Shown here piece by piece: positions 45,096 through 59,503 of a DNA stretch of 64,000 bases (its first letter is position 1; each line of letters opens with the position of its first letter). The notes below the pieces were generated by a model. That model saw only the letters and a list, made by a program, of their open reading frames with translations. It did not search any database and was not told the DNA's origin. Position numbers and translations under genes: made by a program. This stretch comes from Oceanimonas marisflavi (GTDB lineage Bacteria > Pseudomonadota > Gammaproteobacteria > Enterobacterales > Aeromonadaceae), in the NCBI RefSeq assembly GCF_003049725.1, contig NZ_QAGM01000016.1, positions 1 through 64,000 of the forward strand, in the 5' to 3' direction.

Positions 45096-45560
45096 GATCT
45101 GTTTTCAGGTGATTCCGGCCGGCGATCTGCATTTCTTCCACCAAGTTATCAACAGATCCAGCAGTTACACTCATTCATTGCCACCTACTCTTCAGGATCA
45201 CACCTGTTGATAAACATGCTTCAAACCGGTGTTAAACCTATAGTTATCCTATAAACTAAATTTTTTTTCTTGGCCCCATGTGGATAAATCAAGGAGTTAA
45301 CCACCGGTCATACGTGGGTACGGGATCTGTTTTCCACATCAAGTGATCGGTGATAAGTGAATGATCTCCATGATCAAAAATTGCTTATTCACAGATCCGG
45401 GCGATGCTAATAACAGATCCAACAGAAGATCGATCTAAAGATCCAAGATCTATAAGCAATCGCCGGATCCGCTCTGATCCGGTTTCCATCCCTTTCGTAA
45501 ACCAGCTAAAATATCCGCCCCTTGAAAGAGACCGCTGGATCACCACCGGTCGGCATCATG
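45096..45560. other. oriC: Chromosomal replication origin oriC
   Basis: The 520-base gap between mioC and mnmG is non-coding and has the marks of a gammaproteobacterial oriC. DnaA boxes: TTATCAACA (45146-45154), TGTTGATAA (45205-45213, reverse), TGTGGATAA (45279-45287, reverse, consensus box), TTTTCCACA (45330-45338, weak) and TTATTCACA (45385-45393). About 17 GATC methylation sites lie between 45090 and 45545, many more than chance, including a cluster at 45427-45452 near the mnmG side. AT-rich stretches at 45245-45270 and around 45400-45460 could be the unwinding element. Gene order mioC - oriC - mnmG matches E. coli. Confidence 0.92.
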
Positions 45561-45602
45561 GGCCGTGAATCCTTTCAGCTGAGTGTTTCAAGAGTGTTCG
45601 TT

Positions 45603-47492
45603 ATGCAATATGAAGAGTCGTTTGATGTCATCGTGGTCGGTGGTGGTCATGCCGGAACGGAAGCCGCCGCCGCTGCCGCTCGTATGGGGGCAAATACCCT
45701 GTTGCTGACTCACAATATCGACACACTTGGGCAAATGTCCTGCAACCCGGCCATTGGTGGCATCGGCAAAGGACACCTGGTCAAGGAAATTGACGCTCTG
45801 GGCGGGATCATGGCCCAGGCAGCCGATAACGCCGGCATTCAGTTCCGTACCCTGAACGCTTCAAAGGGCCCGGCAGTGCGCGCCACCCGCGCTCAGGCGG
45901 ATCGTCAGCTCTATCGTCAGGCAGTCAGAACCCGGCTGGAAAACCAGCCCAACCTGAAGATCTTTCAGCAGGCCTGTAACGATCTGATCCTTGACGGCGA
46001 TACCGTGGTGGGCGTAGTTACCCAGACCGGCCTGAAGTTTCACGGCAAAACCGTGGTGCTCACAGTGGGCACCTTTCTCAACGGTCGCATTCATATCGGC
46101 ATGGACAACTACCAGGGCGGGCGCGCGGGAGATCCGCCCTCCATCGCTCTGGCCAGCCGCCTGCGCGAGCTGCCGCTGCGCATCGACCGGCTGAAAACCG
46201 GCACCCCGCCGCGCATCGACGCCAACAGCGTGGATTTCTCGGTAATGCAGCCCCAGCCCGGTGACAACCCGACGCCGGTGTTTTCCTTCATCGGCAGCCG
46301 GGCGGATCAACCCCGCCAGGTGCCCTGTTACATCACCCACACCAACGAGCACACCCACGAGGTGATCCGCCAGAACCTGGATCGCAGCCCCATGTACGCC
46401 GGGGTGATCGAGGGGATCGGCCCCCGTTACTGCCCGTCGATCGAAGACAAGATCATGCGCTTCGCCGACAAGAACGCCCACCAGATCTTTGTGGAGCCGG
46501 AAGGCCTGACCAGCACCGAGCTCTATCCCAACGGCATCTCCACCAGCCTGCCCTTCGACGTGCAGCTGAAGATCGTACGCTCGATCCGCGGTTTTGAGCA
46601 GGCTCATATCATGCGCCCCGGTTATGCCATTGAGTACGATTACTTCGATCCGCGGGATCTGCGATCCAACATGGAAAACAAGTGCCTGCACAACCTGTTC
46701 TTTGCCGGCCAGATCAACGGCACCACCGGCTACGAAGAAGCAGGCGCTCAGGGCCTGCTGGCAGGCACCAACGCCGCCCTGCGCGCCGCTGACCGGGACG
46801 CCTGGTCACCGCGCCGGGATCAGGCCTATCTGGGCGTGATGATGGACGATCTGTCCACCCTGGGCACTCAGGAGCCCTACCGCATGTTCACCAGCCGGGC
46901 CGAATACCGCCTGTTGCTGCGGGAAGACAACGCCGATCTGCGCCTCACCGAGGAAGGCCGCAAACTGGGTCTGGTGGACGATCACCGCTGGGCGCTGTTC
47001 TGTGACAAGGTCGAGCGCATTGAGCAGGAAAGCCAGCGTCTGCGCAGTACCTGGATCAATCCCAAACACACCGCCGCCCCGGCCCTGAATGAAAAACTGA
47101 AAACCCCCCTCAGCCGGGAGCACAATCTGGAAGAGCTGCTGCGCCGGCCGGAACTCGATTACCCCACCCTGATGGCCATCGAGGGTATCGGGCCGGGCAT
47201 CGATCACGAGCAGGCCGCCGAGCAGGTGGAAATTCAGACCAAGTACGCCGGTTATATCGAACGCCAGAAGGATGAAATTCAGAAGCAGTTGCGTAACGAG
47301 CACACCCGGCTGCCGCTGGATCTGGAGTACGCCGAGGTGTCCGGCCTGTCCAACGAGGTGATCGCCAAGCTGAACCAGGCCCGCCCGGAAACCCTGGGGC
47401 AGGCGTCGCGCATTTCCGGCGTCACGCCGGCGGCCATCTCCATTCTGCTGGTGCATCTTAAAAAGCGCGGCCTGCTGCGCAAGTCGGCGTGA
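45603..47492 (+). CDS. mnmG: tRNA uridine 5-carboxymethylaminomethyl modification enzyme MnmG (GidA)
   Basis: This FAD-dependent enzyme works with MnmE to form cmnm5U at the wobble position of certain tRNAs. From the ATG at 45603 it has 629 residues, as E. coli MnmG (629). The FAD loop [19 protein letters not shown] is at residues 10-28; later signatures are [22 protein letters not shown] (about 46-67), [14 protein letters not shown]-like [14 protein letters not shown], and [17 protein letters not shown] near 374-390. Upstream codons in the frame lie in oriC and are not used. It is the first gene after oriC; rsmG follows within eight bases. Confidence 0.96.
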   Translation: MQYEESFDVIVVGGGHAGTEAAAAAARMGANTLLLTHNIDTLGQMSCNPAIGGIGKGHLVKEIDALGGIMAQAADNAGIQFRTLNASKGPAVRATRAQADRQLYRQAVRTRLENQPNLKIFQQACNDLILDGDTVVGVVTQTGLKFHGKTVVLTVGTFLNGRIHIGMDNYQGGRAGDPPSIALASRLRELPLRIDRLKTGTPPRIDANSVDFSVMQPQPGDNPTPVFSFIGSRADQPRQVPCYITHTNEHTHEVIRQNLDRSPMYAGVIEGIGPRYCPSIEDKIMRFADKNAHQIFVEPEGLTSTELYPNGISTSLPFDVQLKIVRSIRGFEQAHIMRPGYAIEYDYFDPRDLRSNMENKCLHNLFFAGQINGTTGYEEAGAQGLLAGTNAALRAADRDAWSPRRDQAYLGVMMDDLSTLGTQEPYRMFTSRAEYRLLLREDNADLRLTEEGRKLGLVDDHRWALFCDKVERIEQESQRLRSTWINPKHTAAPALNEKLKTPLSREHNLEELLRRPELDYPTLMAIEGIGPGIDHEQAAEQVEIQTKYAGYIERQKDEIQKQLRNEHTRLPLDLEYAEVSGLSNEVIAKLNQARPETLGQASRISGVTPAAISILLVHLKKRGLLRKSA

Positions 47493-47500
47493 GGATGATG

Positions 47501-48124
47501 ATGCTGCAACAACTGAACGACTTGCTGGCTCAGACCGAGCTGGACGTGAGCGAGCAACAGGCGCAACAGCTGATGGCGCTGGTGGGCCTGCTCGACAAGT
47601 GGAACAAGGCCTACAACCTCACCTCGGTGCGGGACCCCAACGCCATGCTGGTGCGCCATATCATGGACAGCCTGGTAGTGAGCCCTTACCTCGAGGGGGA
47701 GCGTTTTATCGATGTGGGTACCGGCCCGGGCCTGCCCGGCCTGCCCCTGGCCATTATCAACCCGGACAAGCAGTTCGTGCTGCTCGACAGCCTGGGCAAG
47801 CGCATTCGCTTTATTCGCACCGTGGTGCACCAGCTGGGCCTCACCAACGTGGAAGCGGTGCAGAGCCGGGTGGAAGCCTTTCAGCCCGAGCAAAAGTTTG
47901 ACGGTGTGCTGAGCCGGGCCTTTGCTTCGCTGGACGACATGCTAAGCTGGTGCGCGCACCTGCCCGCTGCCCATGGCCGTTTTCTTGCCCTCAAGGGCGT
48001 GATACCGGAGCAGGAGCTGCAATCCCTGCCCGCTCACCTGACATGCGCTGGTGTTTATCCGCTGCATGTGCCCGGGCAGGAAGGCGACCGCCATCTGGTG
48101 GTCATTTCGCAAGCCAGCCAGTAG
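47501..48124 (+). CDS. rsmG: 16S rRNA (guanine-N7) methyltransferase RsmG (GidB)
   Basis: This enzyme methylates G527 of 16S rRNA using S-adenosylmethionine. From the third of three tandem ATGs (47501), spaced five bases from GAGGA, it has 207 residues, the E. coli length. The family stretch [13 protein letters not shown] is at residues 34-46, the SAM loop [17 protein letters not shown] at about 69-85, and [15 protein letters not shown] follows. Its gene lies just after mnmG as in most gammaproteobacteria. Loss of rsmG gives low-level streptomycin resistance in other species. Confidence 0.95.
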   Translation: MLQQLNDLLAQTELDVSEQQAQQLMALVGLLDKWNKAYNLTSVRDPNAMLVRHIMDSLVVSPYLEGERFIDVGTGPGLPGLPLAIINPDKQFVLLDSLGKRIRFIRTVVHQLGLTNVEAVQSRVEAFQPEQKFDGVLSRAFASLDDMLSWCAHLPAAHGRFLALKGVIPEQELQSLPAHLTCAGVYPLHVPGQEGDRHLVVISQASQ

Positions 48125-48133
48125 AGGTTTTCG

Positions 48134-48937
48134 GTGGGAAAAGTCATTGCCATTGCCAATCAGAAAGGTGGTGTGGGTAAAACCACCACCTGTGTCAATC
48201 TGGCCGCGTCCATGGCGGCCTCCAGCTGCAAGGTGCTGGTGATCGATCTTGATCCCCAGGGCAACGCCACCATGGCCAGCGGCGTTGATAAATATCAGGT
48301 GGCCAATACCGCCTACGAGCTGTTGGTGGATGAGCTGCCGGTTGAGCAGGTGGTGATCACCGAGACCAGTGGCGGCTTTGATCTGATTGCCGGCAATGGT
48401 GATGTGACCGCCGCCGAGATCAAACTGGTGGAGTTTTTTGCCCGGGAAGTGCGTCTGCGCAATGCCCTGGCGCCGGTGCGCGAGTATTACGATTACATTT
48501 TCATCGATTGCCCGCCGTCCCTTAACCTGCTGACAGTCAACGCCATGTCGGCGGCCGACTCGGTACTGGTACCCATGCAGTGCGAGTATTTTGCCCTGGA
48601 AGGTCTGACCGCCCTGATGGATACCATCAGCAAGCTCGCGGCAGTGGTCAACCCGGCGCTGAAAATCGAGGGAATACTGCGCACCATGTACGATCATCGT
48701 AACCGCTTGTCCAATGAGGTGTCCGATCAGCTTAAAAATCATTTTGGTGATCAGGTCTACCGCACCGTGATCCCCCGTAATGTGCGTCTGGCGGAAGCGC
48801 CCAGCCACGGCACGCCTGTCATGTATTACGACAAATCCTCGGTGGGTGCCAAATCCTACCTGGCACTGGCCAGCGAAATTCTGCGCCGGGACGCAGAGCG
48901 GCAGCCTCATTCCGAACAGGTGGAAAAGACAGCATGA
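48134..48937 (+). CDS. parA: Chromosome partitioning ATPase ParA (Soj)
   Basis: This is the Walker-type ATPase of chromosome segregation, 267 residues. The deviant Walker A KGGVGKTT is at residues 11-18, followed by the VIDLDPQGNAT motif (36-46) and FIDCPPSLNLL (about 118-128). GTG at 48134 follows AGAGG. It binds DNA as an ATP dimer and moves ParB-parS complexes near the origin. It overlaps parB by four bases. Its position beside oriC is standard for chromosomal type Ia systems. Confidence 0.95.
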   Translation: MGKVIAIANQKGGVGKTTTCVNLAASMAASSCKVLVIDLDPQGNATMASGVDKYQVANTAYELLVDELPVEQVVITETSGGFDLIAGNGDVTAAEIKLVEFFAREVRLRNALAPVREYYDYIFIDCPPSLNLLTVNAMSAADSVLVPMQCEYFALEGLTALMDTISKLAAVVNPALKIEGILRTMYDHRNRLSNEVSDQLKNHFGDQVYRTVIPRNVRLAEAPSHGTPVMYYDKSSVGAKSYLALASEILRRDAERQPHSEQVEKTA

Positions 48938-49839
48938 ACATCAAACGTCGCGGCCTGGGCAAGGGCCTGGATGCCCTGCTCAGCACCAGCTCCGCCGCCA
49001 ATTTGCGCCGGGAGCAGGCCGACACGGATTCCGTAAAGAACGCCGGCGGCGAACTGCAACATCTGGCCATCAATACCCTGCAACCGGGCAAATACCAGCC
49101 CCGCCGGGACATGTCCCAGCAGGCGCTGGAAGAGCTGGCCGGGTCCATTCGTCAGCAGGGCATCATTCAGCCCATCGTCGTGCGCCCGCTCGAGGCCGGC
49201 GGCCATGAGATCCTGGCCGGCGAGCGCCGCTGGCGGGCGGCGCGCATGGCCGGACTGACCCAGGTGCCGGTGCTGATCAAACCTGTGACAGATCAGGAAG
49301 CCCTGGCCATCGGCCTGATTGAAAACATTCAGCGCGAAGATCTCAACGTGATGGAAGAGGCCCGCGCCCTGGCCCGGCTGATTGAAGAGTTTGCGTTCAC
49401 TCACCAGACCGTGGCCGACGCCGTGGGCAGAAGTCGCAGTGCGGTCAGCAACCTGCTACGGCTCAATCAACTCAACGACGACGTCAAGCAACTGGTGGAA
49501 AACGGCTCCCTGGAGATGGGGCATGGTCGTGCCCTTCTGAGTCTTGAAGGTGAAAGTCAGTCTCAAGTGGCTCATCTGGTGGCGCAAAAGGGGCTGACGG
49601 TGCGGGAAACCGAGAAACTGGTAAAACAGGCTCTTTCTCCTCAAAAGCCAAAAACCGGGCAGTCCAGACCCGAGTACCTGGCGCGGCTGGAGCAGGAGTT
49701 TGGTGAAAAATTAGGAATAAAAGTAGAAGTCAAGTCATCCAGTAAAGACAAGGGAAAGCTGGTCATGTCCTATAACTCATTGAATGAATTGAATAAAATA
49801 GGATATTTTTTTGGCTTGGGGGACGAAAGCGGTTCCTGA
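48934..49839 (+). CDS. parB: Chromosome partitioning protein ParB (Spo0J)
   Basis: This is the parS-binding CTPase of chromosome segregation, 301 residues. The N-terminus [13 protein letters not shown] contacts ParA. The ParB/Srx core has GQYQPR-like [16 protein letters not shown] and the CTP-binding [12 protein letters not shown] (about 88-99) and [14 protein letters not shown]; the HTH follows ([19 protein letters not shown], about 153-171). The C-terminal dimer domain ends at 301. Its last 60 codons are clearly less GC-rich than the rest. No exact parS consensus was seen in the window; one near match is described at 36217. Confidence 0.95.
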   Translation: MNIKRRGLGKGLDALLSTSSAANLRREQADTDSVKNAGGELQHLAINTLQPGKYQPRRDMSQQALEELAGSIRQQGIIQPIVVRPLEAGGHEILAGERRWRAARMAGLTQVPVLIKPVTDQEALAIGLIENIQREDLNVMEEARALARLIEEFAFTHQTVADAVGRSRSAVSNLLRLNQLNDDVKQLVENGSLEMGHGRALLSLEGESQSQVAHLVAQKGLTVRETEKLVKQALSPQKPKTGQSRPEYLARLEQEFGEKLGIKVEVKSSSKDKGKLVMSYNSLNELNKIGYFFGLGDESGS

Positions 49840-49938
49840 GCCGGGGCAAAACCTGTAGTAATTCTTCAGTCAACACAAGTGCGGAGAAAATGCTTAAAAA
49901 AAGCACTGAAATCCGCGAAAAATAAGGATTTAGTGCAA

Positions 49939-49966
49939 TTGCATTTGTGGCGTTCACGGGTATAAT
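49939..49966 (+). promoter_or_regulatory. Sigma-70 promoter of the atp operon
   Basis: TTGCAT (49939-49944) and a perfect TATAAT (49961-49966) are spaced by 16 bases, 72 bases upstream of atpI. They lie in an AT-rich gap after parB and are well placed to drive the whole ATP synthase operon. Confidence 0.7.
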
Positions 49967-49981
49967 TTGACCTGCTTTTTT

Positions 49982-50017
49982 GGGGCTTAACCGATGGAAG
50001 TGCATCGGAAAGGCCCC
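49982..50017 (+). promoter_or_regulatory. Leader hairpin of the atp operon
   Basis: Inner arms CCGATG (49991-49996) and CATCGG (50003-50008) and outer arms GGGGC and GCCCC (49982-49986, 50013-50017) pair across a short internal loop. It ends ten bases before the atpI ribosome site, with no T-run. It might stabilise the operon mRNA 5' end or limit atpI translation. Confidence 0.5.
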
Positions 50018-50037
50018 TAACTGTATCAGGAGTGGTT

Positions 50038-51218
<1,181 letters not shown>

Positions 51219-51239
51219 TTAACGATAACAAAAACTTAA

Positions 51240-51503
<264 letters not shown>

Positions 51504-51553
51504 TGGCCCGGCACGTTTATCAGTCTGCTAACCAACTTTAAAGGAGAGTTGCG

Positions 51554-52024
51554 ATGAACATGAACGCAACAATCCTCGGTCAAACGATCGCGTTTATCAT
51601 CTTCGTTTGGTTCTGCATGAAGTTCGTATGGCCCCCCATCATGGGTGCCATCGAGAAGCGCCAGAAAGAAATCGCCGAAGGCCTGTCCTCGGCTGAGCGT
51701 GCCAAGAAAGACCTGGCACTGGCGCAGACCAATGCAACCGAACAGCTGAAGGAAGCCAAGCTGCAGTCTGCTCAAATTGTTGAGCAGGCCAACAAGCGCA
51801 AGGCCCAGATCATCGAGGATGCAACGCGTGAGGCTCAGGCCGAGCGTGAAAAGATTCTGGCACAGGCCCAGGCTGAAGTTGAAGCCGAACGCAATCGTGT
51901 CAAAGAGGAACTGCGCAAGCAGGTTGCTGCTCTTGCCCTGGTGGGTGCAGAGAGAATCCTCGAGCGTCAGATTGATGCCGCTGCCAACAGCGACATCGTT
52001 GAGAAAGTAGTAGCTGAACTGTAA
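51554..52024 (+). CDS. atpF: ATP synthase F0 subunit b
   Basis: This is the peripheral stalk subunit, 156 residues as in E. coli. One membrane helix (about 5-26, [22 protein letters not shown]) is followed by a long charged coiled coil (30-130) and a short C-terminal part that binds the delta subunit. AAGGAG lies seven bases before the ATG. Only one b gene is present, so the stalk should be a homodimer. Confidence 0.95.
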   Translation: MNMNATILGQTIAFIIFVWFCMKFVWPPIMGAIEKRQKEIAEGLSSAERAKKDLALAQTNATEQLKEAKLQSAQIVEQANKRKAQIIEDATREAQAEREKILAQAQAEVEAERNRVKEELRKQVAALALVGAERILERQIDAAANSDIVEKVVAEL

Positions 52025-52037
52025 GGGAATTAGAGCC

Positions 52038-52568
52038 ATGGAAATGAAAACCATTGCTCGCCCCTATGCCAAAGCAGCTTTCGATTTTGCCGTTGAGAAA
52101 AAAGCGGTCGACAACTGGTTGTCCATGCTGACTTTTGCTGCCGAAGTGGCGCAGAACGACAGCATGGCCCAGGTCCTCGGCAGCGATCTGAACGCGGAAA
52201 AGATGGCCGACGTGTTTTTGGCTGTCTGTGGCGAACAGCTCGACGAGCAAGGCCAGAACCTGATAAAGGTGATGGCCGCAAACGGACGCTTGAGTGTGTT
52301 GCCGGCAGTGGTGCAGGAGTTCGCCGAAATGAAGGCGGAACTGGACCGGGTAGTGGACGCCGATGTGGTTTCCGCCGCCAAACTGACCAAGCAACAAGTG
52401 GCCAAGATTCAGGCTTCACTGGAAAAGCGTCTGGGACGCAAGGTGAACCTGAATTGCAGCGTCGACAAGAGCCTGATGGCCGGCATTATCATCAAGGCCG
52501 GCGACCTGGTTATCGACGGAAGTGTGCGGGGCCGTCTGTCCCGCTTGGCCGAAACGCTGCAATCTTGA
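52038..52568 (+). CDS. atpH: ATP synthase F1 subunit delta
   Basis: This subunit of 176 residues joins the b dimer to the top of F1. It begins [27 protein letters not shown], the family's signature N-terminal helix bundle, and ends with [19 protein letters not shown], the conserved C-terminal segment. The start is 13 bases after the atpF stop and atpA follows 14 bases after it. Confidence 0.95.
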   Translation: MEMKTIARPYAKAAFDFAVEKKAVDNWLSMLTFAAEVAQNDSMAQVLGSDLNAEKMADVFLAVCGEQLDEQGQNLIKVMAANGRLSVLPAVVQEFAEMKAELDRVVDADVVSAAKLTKQQVAKIQASLEKRLGRKVNLNCSVDKSLMAGIIIKAGDLVIDGSVRGRLSRLAETLQS

Positions 52569-52582
52569 TTGGGGAATAGAGC

Positions 52583-54124
<1,542 letters not shown>

Positions 54125-54169
54125 CCATGTGGCAGCGTTTACTGCTGCCACCTGAATTGGAGAAGCGAC

Positions 54170-55030
54170 ATGGCCGGCGCAAAAGAAATACGTAGCAAGA
54201 TCGGGAGTGTGAAAAACACTCAGAAGATCACCAGCGCTATGGAGATGGTGGCCGCCTCGAAAATGCGCAAGGCGCAGGATCGCATGGACCACAGCCGCCC
54301 ATACGCTGAAACCATACGCAAGGTGATCGGCCACATCGCGCAGGGGAACCTGGAATACAAGCACCCCTATCTGGAAGACCGTGAGGTCAAGCGCGTAGGC
54401 TTTATTATCGTCTCCACCGATCGTGGCCTTTGTGGTGGTCTGAACATTAACGTGTTCAAGGCTGCCATGAACAGCATGAAAGCATACACCGACAAGGGTG
54501 TGGGCGTTGATCTGTGCCTTATCGGCAGCAAGGCGGTTGGCTTTTTCAACCGTTATGGCGGCAAGGTACTGGCTCAGGCTTCCGGCCTGGGTGACAACCC
54601 CGCCCTGGACAGCCTGATCGGCTCGGTCAGCGTCATGCTTGAGGCATACGACAAGGGTGAGATAGACAAGCTGTACCTGGTGTACAACAAGTTTGAAAAC
54701 ACCATGGTGCAAAAGCCGACGGTCGATCAACTGTTGCCTTTGCCTGCATCGGAAGAAGAAGTGGCCAGCCACAGCTGGGACTACATCTATGAACCGGATC
54801 CCAAATCGCTGCTGGACACGCTGCTGGTACGTTTTGTGGAATCTCAGGTGTATCAGGGTGTGGTCGAGAACCTGGCCAGCGAACAGGCGGCCCGGATGGT
54901 AGCGATGAAAGCCGCAACCGATAACGCCGGCAACCTCATCAACGATCTGCAACTGGTGTATAACAAGGCCCGTCAGGCCGCCATTACCCAGGAGCTGAGT
55001 GAAATTGTTGCCGGGGCCGGTGCCGTATAA
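54170..55030 (+). CDS. atpG: ATP synthase F1 subunit gamma
   Basis: This is the rotor shaft of F1, 286 residues. The N-terminal helix [31 protein letters not shown] and the C-terminal helix [46 protein letters not shown] form the coiled coil inside the alpha-beta hexamer. The DRGLCGGLN motif is near residues 83-91. It lies 45 bases after atpA and 33 bases before atpD. Confidence 0.96.
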   Translation: MAGAKEIRSKIGSVKNTQKITSAMEMVAASKMRKAQDRMDHSRPYAETIRKVIGHIAQGNLEYKHPYLEDREVKRVGFIIVSTDRGLCGGLNINVFKAAMNSMKAYTDKGVGVDLCLIGSKAVGFFNRYGGKVLAQASGLGDNPALDSLIGSVSVMLEAYDKGEIDKLYLVYNKFENTMVQKPTVDQLLPLPASEEEVASHSWDYIYEPDPKSLLDTLLVRFVESQVYQGVVENLASEQAARMVAMKAATDNAGNLINDLQLVYNKARQAAITQELSEIVAGAGAV

Positions 55031-56452
<1,422 letters not shown>

Positions 56453-56470
56453 GCCTCTAAGGAGGACCTG

Positions 56471-56896
56471 ATGGCTGAGTATAGCTTTCACCTGGACATC
56501 GTCAGTGCCGAAAAACGCCTGTTTTCCGGCTCTGTCAGTGCGGTGACAGTCACCGGCTCTGAGGGTGAATTGGGCGTTCGTTACGGACACGCCCCCCTGC
56601 TGACGGCAATCCGTCCCGGCCTGGTGCAATACGTCACCAAGGCCGGCCAGCAGGAAGTTCTGTACGTTTCCGGCGGCATGCTGGAAGTACAGGGCAGCAG
56701 TGTTATGGTTCTGGCCGACACTGCGATTCGCGCCGAAGATCTGGATAAAGCCAAGGCCGAAGAAGCCAAAAAATCGGCGGAAGCCAAGCTGCAAAACTCC
56801 TCACACGATGTGGACTATGCAGAAGCGGCCGCCGAACTGGCCCGGGCTATGGCGAAACTGCGCGTGCTGCAGTTGGTTAAGAAAAACGTACGTTAA
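56471..56896 (+). CDS. atpC: ATP synthase F1 subunit epsilon
   Basis: This subunit of 141 residues binds gamma and the c-ring and inhibits ATP hydrolysis. An N-terminal beta sandwich ([40 protein letters not shown]) is followed by a two-helix C-terminal domain rich in Ala, Lys and Glu. AAGGAGG lies before the ATG. It ends the operon and a terminator follows. Confidence 0.95.
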   Translation: MAEYSFHLDIVSAEKRLFSGSVSAVTVTGSEGELGVRYGHAPLLTAIRPGLVQYVTKAGQQEVLYVSGGMLEVQGSSVMVLADTAIRAEDLDKAKAEEAKKSAEAKLQNSSHDVDYAEAAAELARAMAKLRVLQLVKKNVR

Positions 56897-56909
56897 GCCG
56901 AACGTTCGA

Positions 56910-56938
56910 AAAAGCGACCTCAGGGTCGCTTTTTTTTT
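56910..56938 (+). terminator. Intrinsic terminator of the atp operon
   Basis: AAAGCGACC and GGTCGCTTT arms enclose a TCAG-type loop and end in eight Ts, 14 bases after the atpC stop. Confidence 0.92.
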
Positions 56939-56967
56939 GCGAAAAAATCACAATAACGGCATTAACG

Positions 56968-57066
56968 GTGAGGTGTCAGGAGTGAGGGGGGAGGCGTTGT
57001 AGCTGCCACTTTAGTCGGCAGGGCCTGTGCAACAGGCCTTGAAGCTCCTCTCACTTCACCCCTCAC
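56968..57066. repeat. Nested inverted-repeat element upstream of glmU
   Basis: Outer imperfect arms of 20 bases (56968-56987, GTGAGGTGTCAGGAGTGAGG, and 57047-57066, its complement at about 15 of 20 positions) enclose an inner perfect hairpin, GGCCTGT-GCA-ACAGGCC (57022-57038). It fills most of the atpC-glmU gap. The plan matches the element after glmU: simple-sequence outer arms with a stem inside. It resembles a small non-coding mobile or REP-type element. Confidence 0.55.
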
Positions 57067-57095
57067 TTTGGTTAAGCAACGGGATATTTATTTCA

Positions 57096-58460
57096 ATGAC
57101 GATTCAGGCGGTAATTCTGGCTGCGGGCAAGGGCACCCGCATGCGCTCTTCCCTTCCCAAGGTATTGCACCCGGTAGCCAACAAGCCCATGGTGGCCCAT
57201 GTGATCGAGGCCGCCCGGGCCTGTGGGGTAGATGGCATTCACCTGGTGTATGGCCACGGTGCCGATCAGCTCAAGGCCCGCGTTGAAGCCCCGGATCTGC
57301 ACTGGGCTCATCAGGCCGAGCAGCTGGGCACCGGCCATGCGGTGGCGGTGGCGTTGCCCGGTATCGCCGATGAAGACAAGGTACTGGTGCTCTACGGCGA
57401 CACCCCGCTGCTGCAGGCGGAGACCCTGCAGCGGCTGATTGCCGCTCAGCCCGAAGGTGGCGTAGGGCTGCTGACCGTCAATCTGGCTAACCCCACCGGT
57501 TATGGCCGCATTGTGAGGGAAAACGGCCAGGTCACCGGCATTGTCGAACAGAAAGACGCCACCCCCGAGCAGCTGGCCATTACCGAGGTGAACACCGGTG
57601 TGCTGGTGGCCGACGCCGGCCGGCTCAAGGCCTGGCTGGGCGAACTCAACAACGACAACGCCCAGGGCGAATATTACCTCACCGATATCTTTGCCATGGC
57701 CCATCGGGATGGCTGTGACATTGCCACTGTGCAGCCGGCCAGCACCGCCGAGGTGGAAGGCGCCAACGACCGGGTGCAGCTGGCCGGGCTGGAACGGGCC
57801 TACCAGCGTATGCAGGCCGAGCGGCTGATGCGCGAGGGCGTCAGCCTGCTGGATCCGGTCCGTTTCGATCTGCGCGGCACCCTGACCGCCGGCGAGGAAG
57901 TGGTGATCGATGTGAATGTGATCATCGAGGGCGAGGTACGCCTGGGTAACCGTGTCAGGATCGGTGCCGGCGCCATTCTGAAAAACTGCGTCATCGGTGA
58001 TGATGCCGAGGTTAAACCCTACTCCATCGTCGAGAATGCCGAGCTGGGCAGTGCCAGCAGTGCCGGCCCCTTTGCCCGCCTGCGTCCCGGTGCCGTGCTG
58101 GCCGAAGACGCCCACGTCGGCAACTTTGTGGAAATGAAAAAGGCGCGCTTGGGCAAGGGCTCCAAGGCCGGTCACCTGACCTACCTGGGCGACGCGGAGA
58201 TCGGCGCAGGCGTGAACATCGGTGCCGGTACCATCACCTGCAACTATGATGGCGTTAACAAGTTCCAGACCGTGATTGAAGACGGCGTCTTTGTGGGCTC
58301 CGACACTCAGCTGGTGGCCCCGGTACGCATCGGCAAGAACGCCACCCTGGGCGCCGGCAGCACGGTGACCAAGGACGTGGCCGAGGCCGAGCTGGTGATC
58401 ACCCGTGTGGCCCAGCGTCATATCAAGAACTGGCCCCGCCCGGTTAAAAAGAAGCCGTAA
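57096..58460 (+). CDS. glmU: Bifunctional GlmU: N-acetyltransferase / UDP-GlcNAc pyrophosphorylase
   Basis: This enzyme acetylates glucosamine-1-phosphate and couples it to UTP, giving UDP-GlcNAc for peptidoglycan and lipopolysaccharide. The ATG at 57096 gives 454 residues. The N-terminal uridylyltransferase domain starts [22 protein letters not shown] (5-26) and has LYGDTPLL near residue 102 with the Mg2+-binding Asp. The C-terminal left-handed beta helix (about 250-454) has hexapeptide repeats and the acetyl-transfer region [23 protein letters not shown] with its histidine. The frame is open upstream, but that part lies in the repeat element. The final TAA is the first part of the next repeat arm. 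Confidence 0.96.
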   Translation: MTIQAVILAAGKGTRMRSSLPKVLHPVANKPMVAHVIEAARACGVDGIHLVYGHGADQLKARVEAPDLHWAHQAEQLGTGHAVAVALPGIADEDKVLVLYGDTPLLQAETLQRLIAAQPEGGVGLLTVNLANPTGYGRIVRENGQVTGIVEQKDATPEQLAITEVNTGVLVADAGRLKAWLGELNNDNAQGEYYLTDIFAMAHRDGCDIATVQPASTAEVEGANDRVQLAGLERAYQRMQAERLMREGVSLLDPVRFDLRGTLTAGEEVVIDVNVIIEGEVRLGNRVRIGAGAILKNCVIGDDAEVKPYSIVENAELGSASSAGPFARLRPGAVLAEDAHVGNFVEMKKARLGKGSKAGHLTYLGDAEIGAGVNIGAGTITCNYDGVNKFQTVIEDGVFVGSDTQLVAPVRIGKNATLGAGSTVTKDVAEAELVITRVAQRHIKNWPRPVKKKP

Positions 58461-58673
58461 GCTGTCAGCTTTCAGCTATAAGAAAACAAACGCGGCTGTG
58501 ATTTCACAGCCGCGTTTGTTTTGCCGGCTTTGCTTTTTTGGGCGTTGGTTGTGGGTAGGTTGGCGATGAGCGCAGCGAATCCCAACATGTCACAGCCGGC
58601 TTCGTGTTGGAATTCGCTGCGCTCATTCGCAACCTACGGCAATTGATCGCTTACAGCTGATGGCTGACAGCTT
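58459..58673. repeat. Nested inverted-repeat element downstream of glmU
   Basis: Three nested or adjacent inverted repeats lie here. Outer 19-base arms (58459-58477 and 58655-58673, AAGCTGTCAGC...CAGCT) match at 16 of 19 positions. A near-perfect stem of 19-base arms with a TT loop (58483-58501 and 58504-58522) follows glmU and ends in TTTT, so it can act as its terminator. Then a pair of 33-base arms (58555-58587 and 58605-58637) starts GTAGGTTGGCGATGAGCGCA and matches at about 28 positions. The left outer arm begins within the glmU stop codon. The whole 215-base block has the build of a miniature inverted-repeat element. Confidence 0.7.
58483..58522 (+). terminator. Stem-loop terminator of glmU
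   Basis: Perfect 19-base arms beginning AAAACAAACGCGGCTGTGA, a two-base loop, and a TTTT end form a strong intrinsic terminator 22 bases after the glmU stop. It is symmetric and could work in both directions. Confidence 0.8.
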
Positions 58674-58722
58674 TCTTTTGTTCTGTTAGCATTCTGCTTT
58701 CAAACCGAAACTTAATGCCATC

Positions 58723-59493
58723 ATGTCGAAACGTAACACTCAACAGCGTCGTCATACCATTATTACCCTGCTGAATGAGCAGGGCGAGGTGACCGTGGAT
58801 GAACTGGCCCGGCGTTTCGATACCTCGGAAGTGACCATTCGCAAGGATCTGAGCGCCCTCGAGAAAAACGGCCTGTTGCTGCGTCGTTACGGCGGGGCCG
58901 TGCCGGTGCCGAGCGAAATGGTGGCGGACGGACCGGCGGAGCCGGTTTCAAAACGAAAGCAGGCCCTGGCCCGGGCGGCGGCGGCGCGCATTCGCGATCA
59001 CAACCGCATCATTATCGACAGCGGCAGCACCACGGCGGCGCTGCTGGGGGAGCTGGGCCGCAAAAGCGGCCTGGTGGTGATGACCAACTCGCTCAATATC
59101 GCCAATGCCCTGCGCGAGCTGGAGCCGGAGCCGACCCTGCTGATGACCGGCGGTACCTGGGATCCGTCTTCCGAGTCGTTTCAGGGGCGAGTGGCCGAGC
59201 AGGTATTGCGCTCCTACGATTTCGATCAGTTGTTTATCGGTGCCGACGGCATCGATCCCGAACGGGGCACCACCACCTTTAACGAACTCACCGGCCTGTC
59301 CCGGGTGATGGCCGAGGTGGCCCGGGAAGTGGTAGTGATGGTGGAGTCCGACAAAATTGGCCGCAAAATTCCCAATCTGGAGCTGCCCTGGAGCGCCATT
59401 CATACCCTGGTGACCGACAGCGGCATCAGCGAGACAGAACAACAAGCATTAGAGCAAAAGGGCATCACCCTGGTGATTGCGCCTTCATCCTGA
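58723..59493 (+). CDS. DeoR-family regulator upstream of glmS
   Basis: This sugar-responsive repressor of 256 residues has an N-terminal DeoR HTH ([51 protein letters not shown], 9-60) and the sugar-phosphate-sensing domain with [13 protein letters not shown] (about 98-110) and FIGADGID. It lies ten bases before glmS. Similar regulators sit beside glmS in Vibrio and Shewanella and are thought to control amino-sugar genes; glucosamine-6-phosphate is a reasonable ligand, by inference. Confidence 0.85.
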   Translation: MSKRNTQQRRHTIITLLNEQGEVTVDELARRFDTSEVTIRKDLSALEKNGLLLRRYGGAVPVPSEMVADGPAEPVSKRKQALARAAAARIRDHNRIIIDSGSTTAALLGELGRKSGLVVMTNSLNIANALRELEPEPTLLMTGGTWDPSSESFQGRVAEQVLRSYDFDQLFIGADGIDPERGTTTFNELTGLSRVMAEVAREVVVMVESDKIGRKIPNLELPWSAIHTLVTDSGISETEQQALEQKGITLVIAPSS

Positions 59494-59503
59494 GGACAAG
59501 AGC

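Noticed and set aside
59494-59503. A glmS ribozyme or other riboswitch upstream of glmS
   Set aside because: Only ten bases separate the DeoR-family stop from the glmS start, which leaves no room for one.
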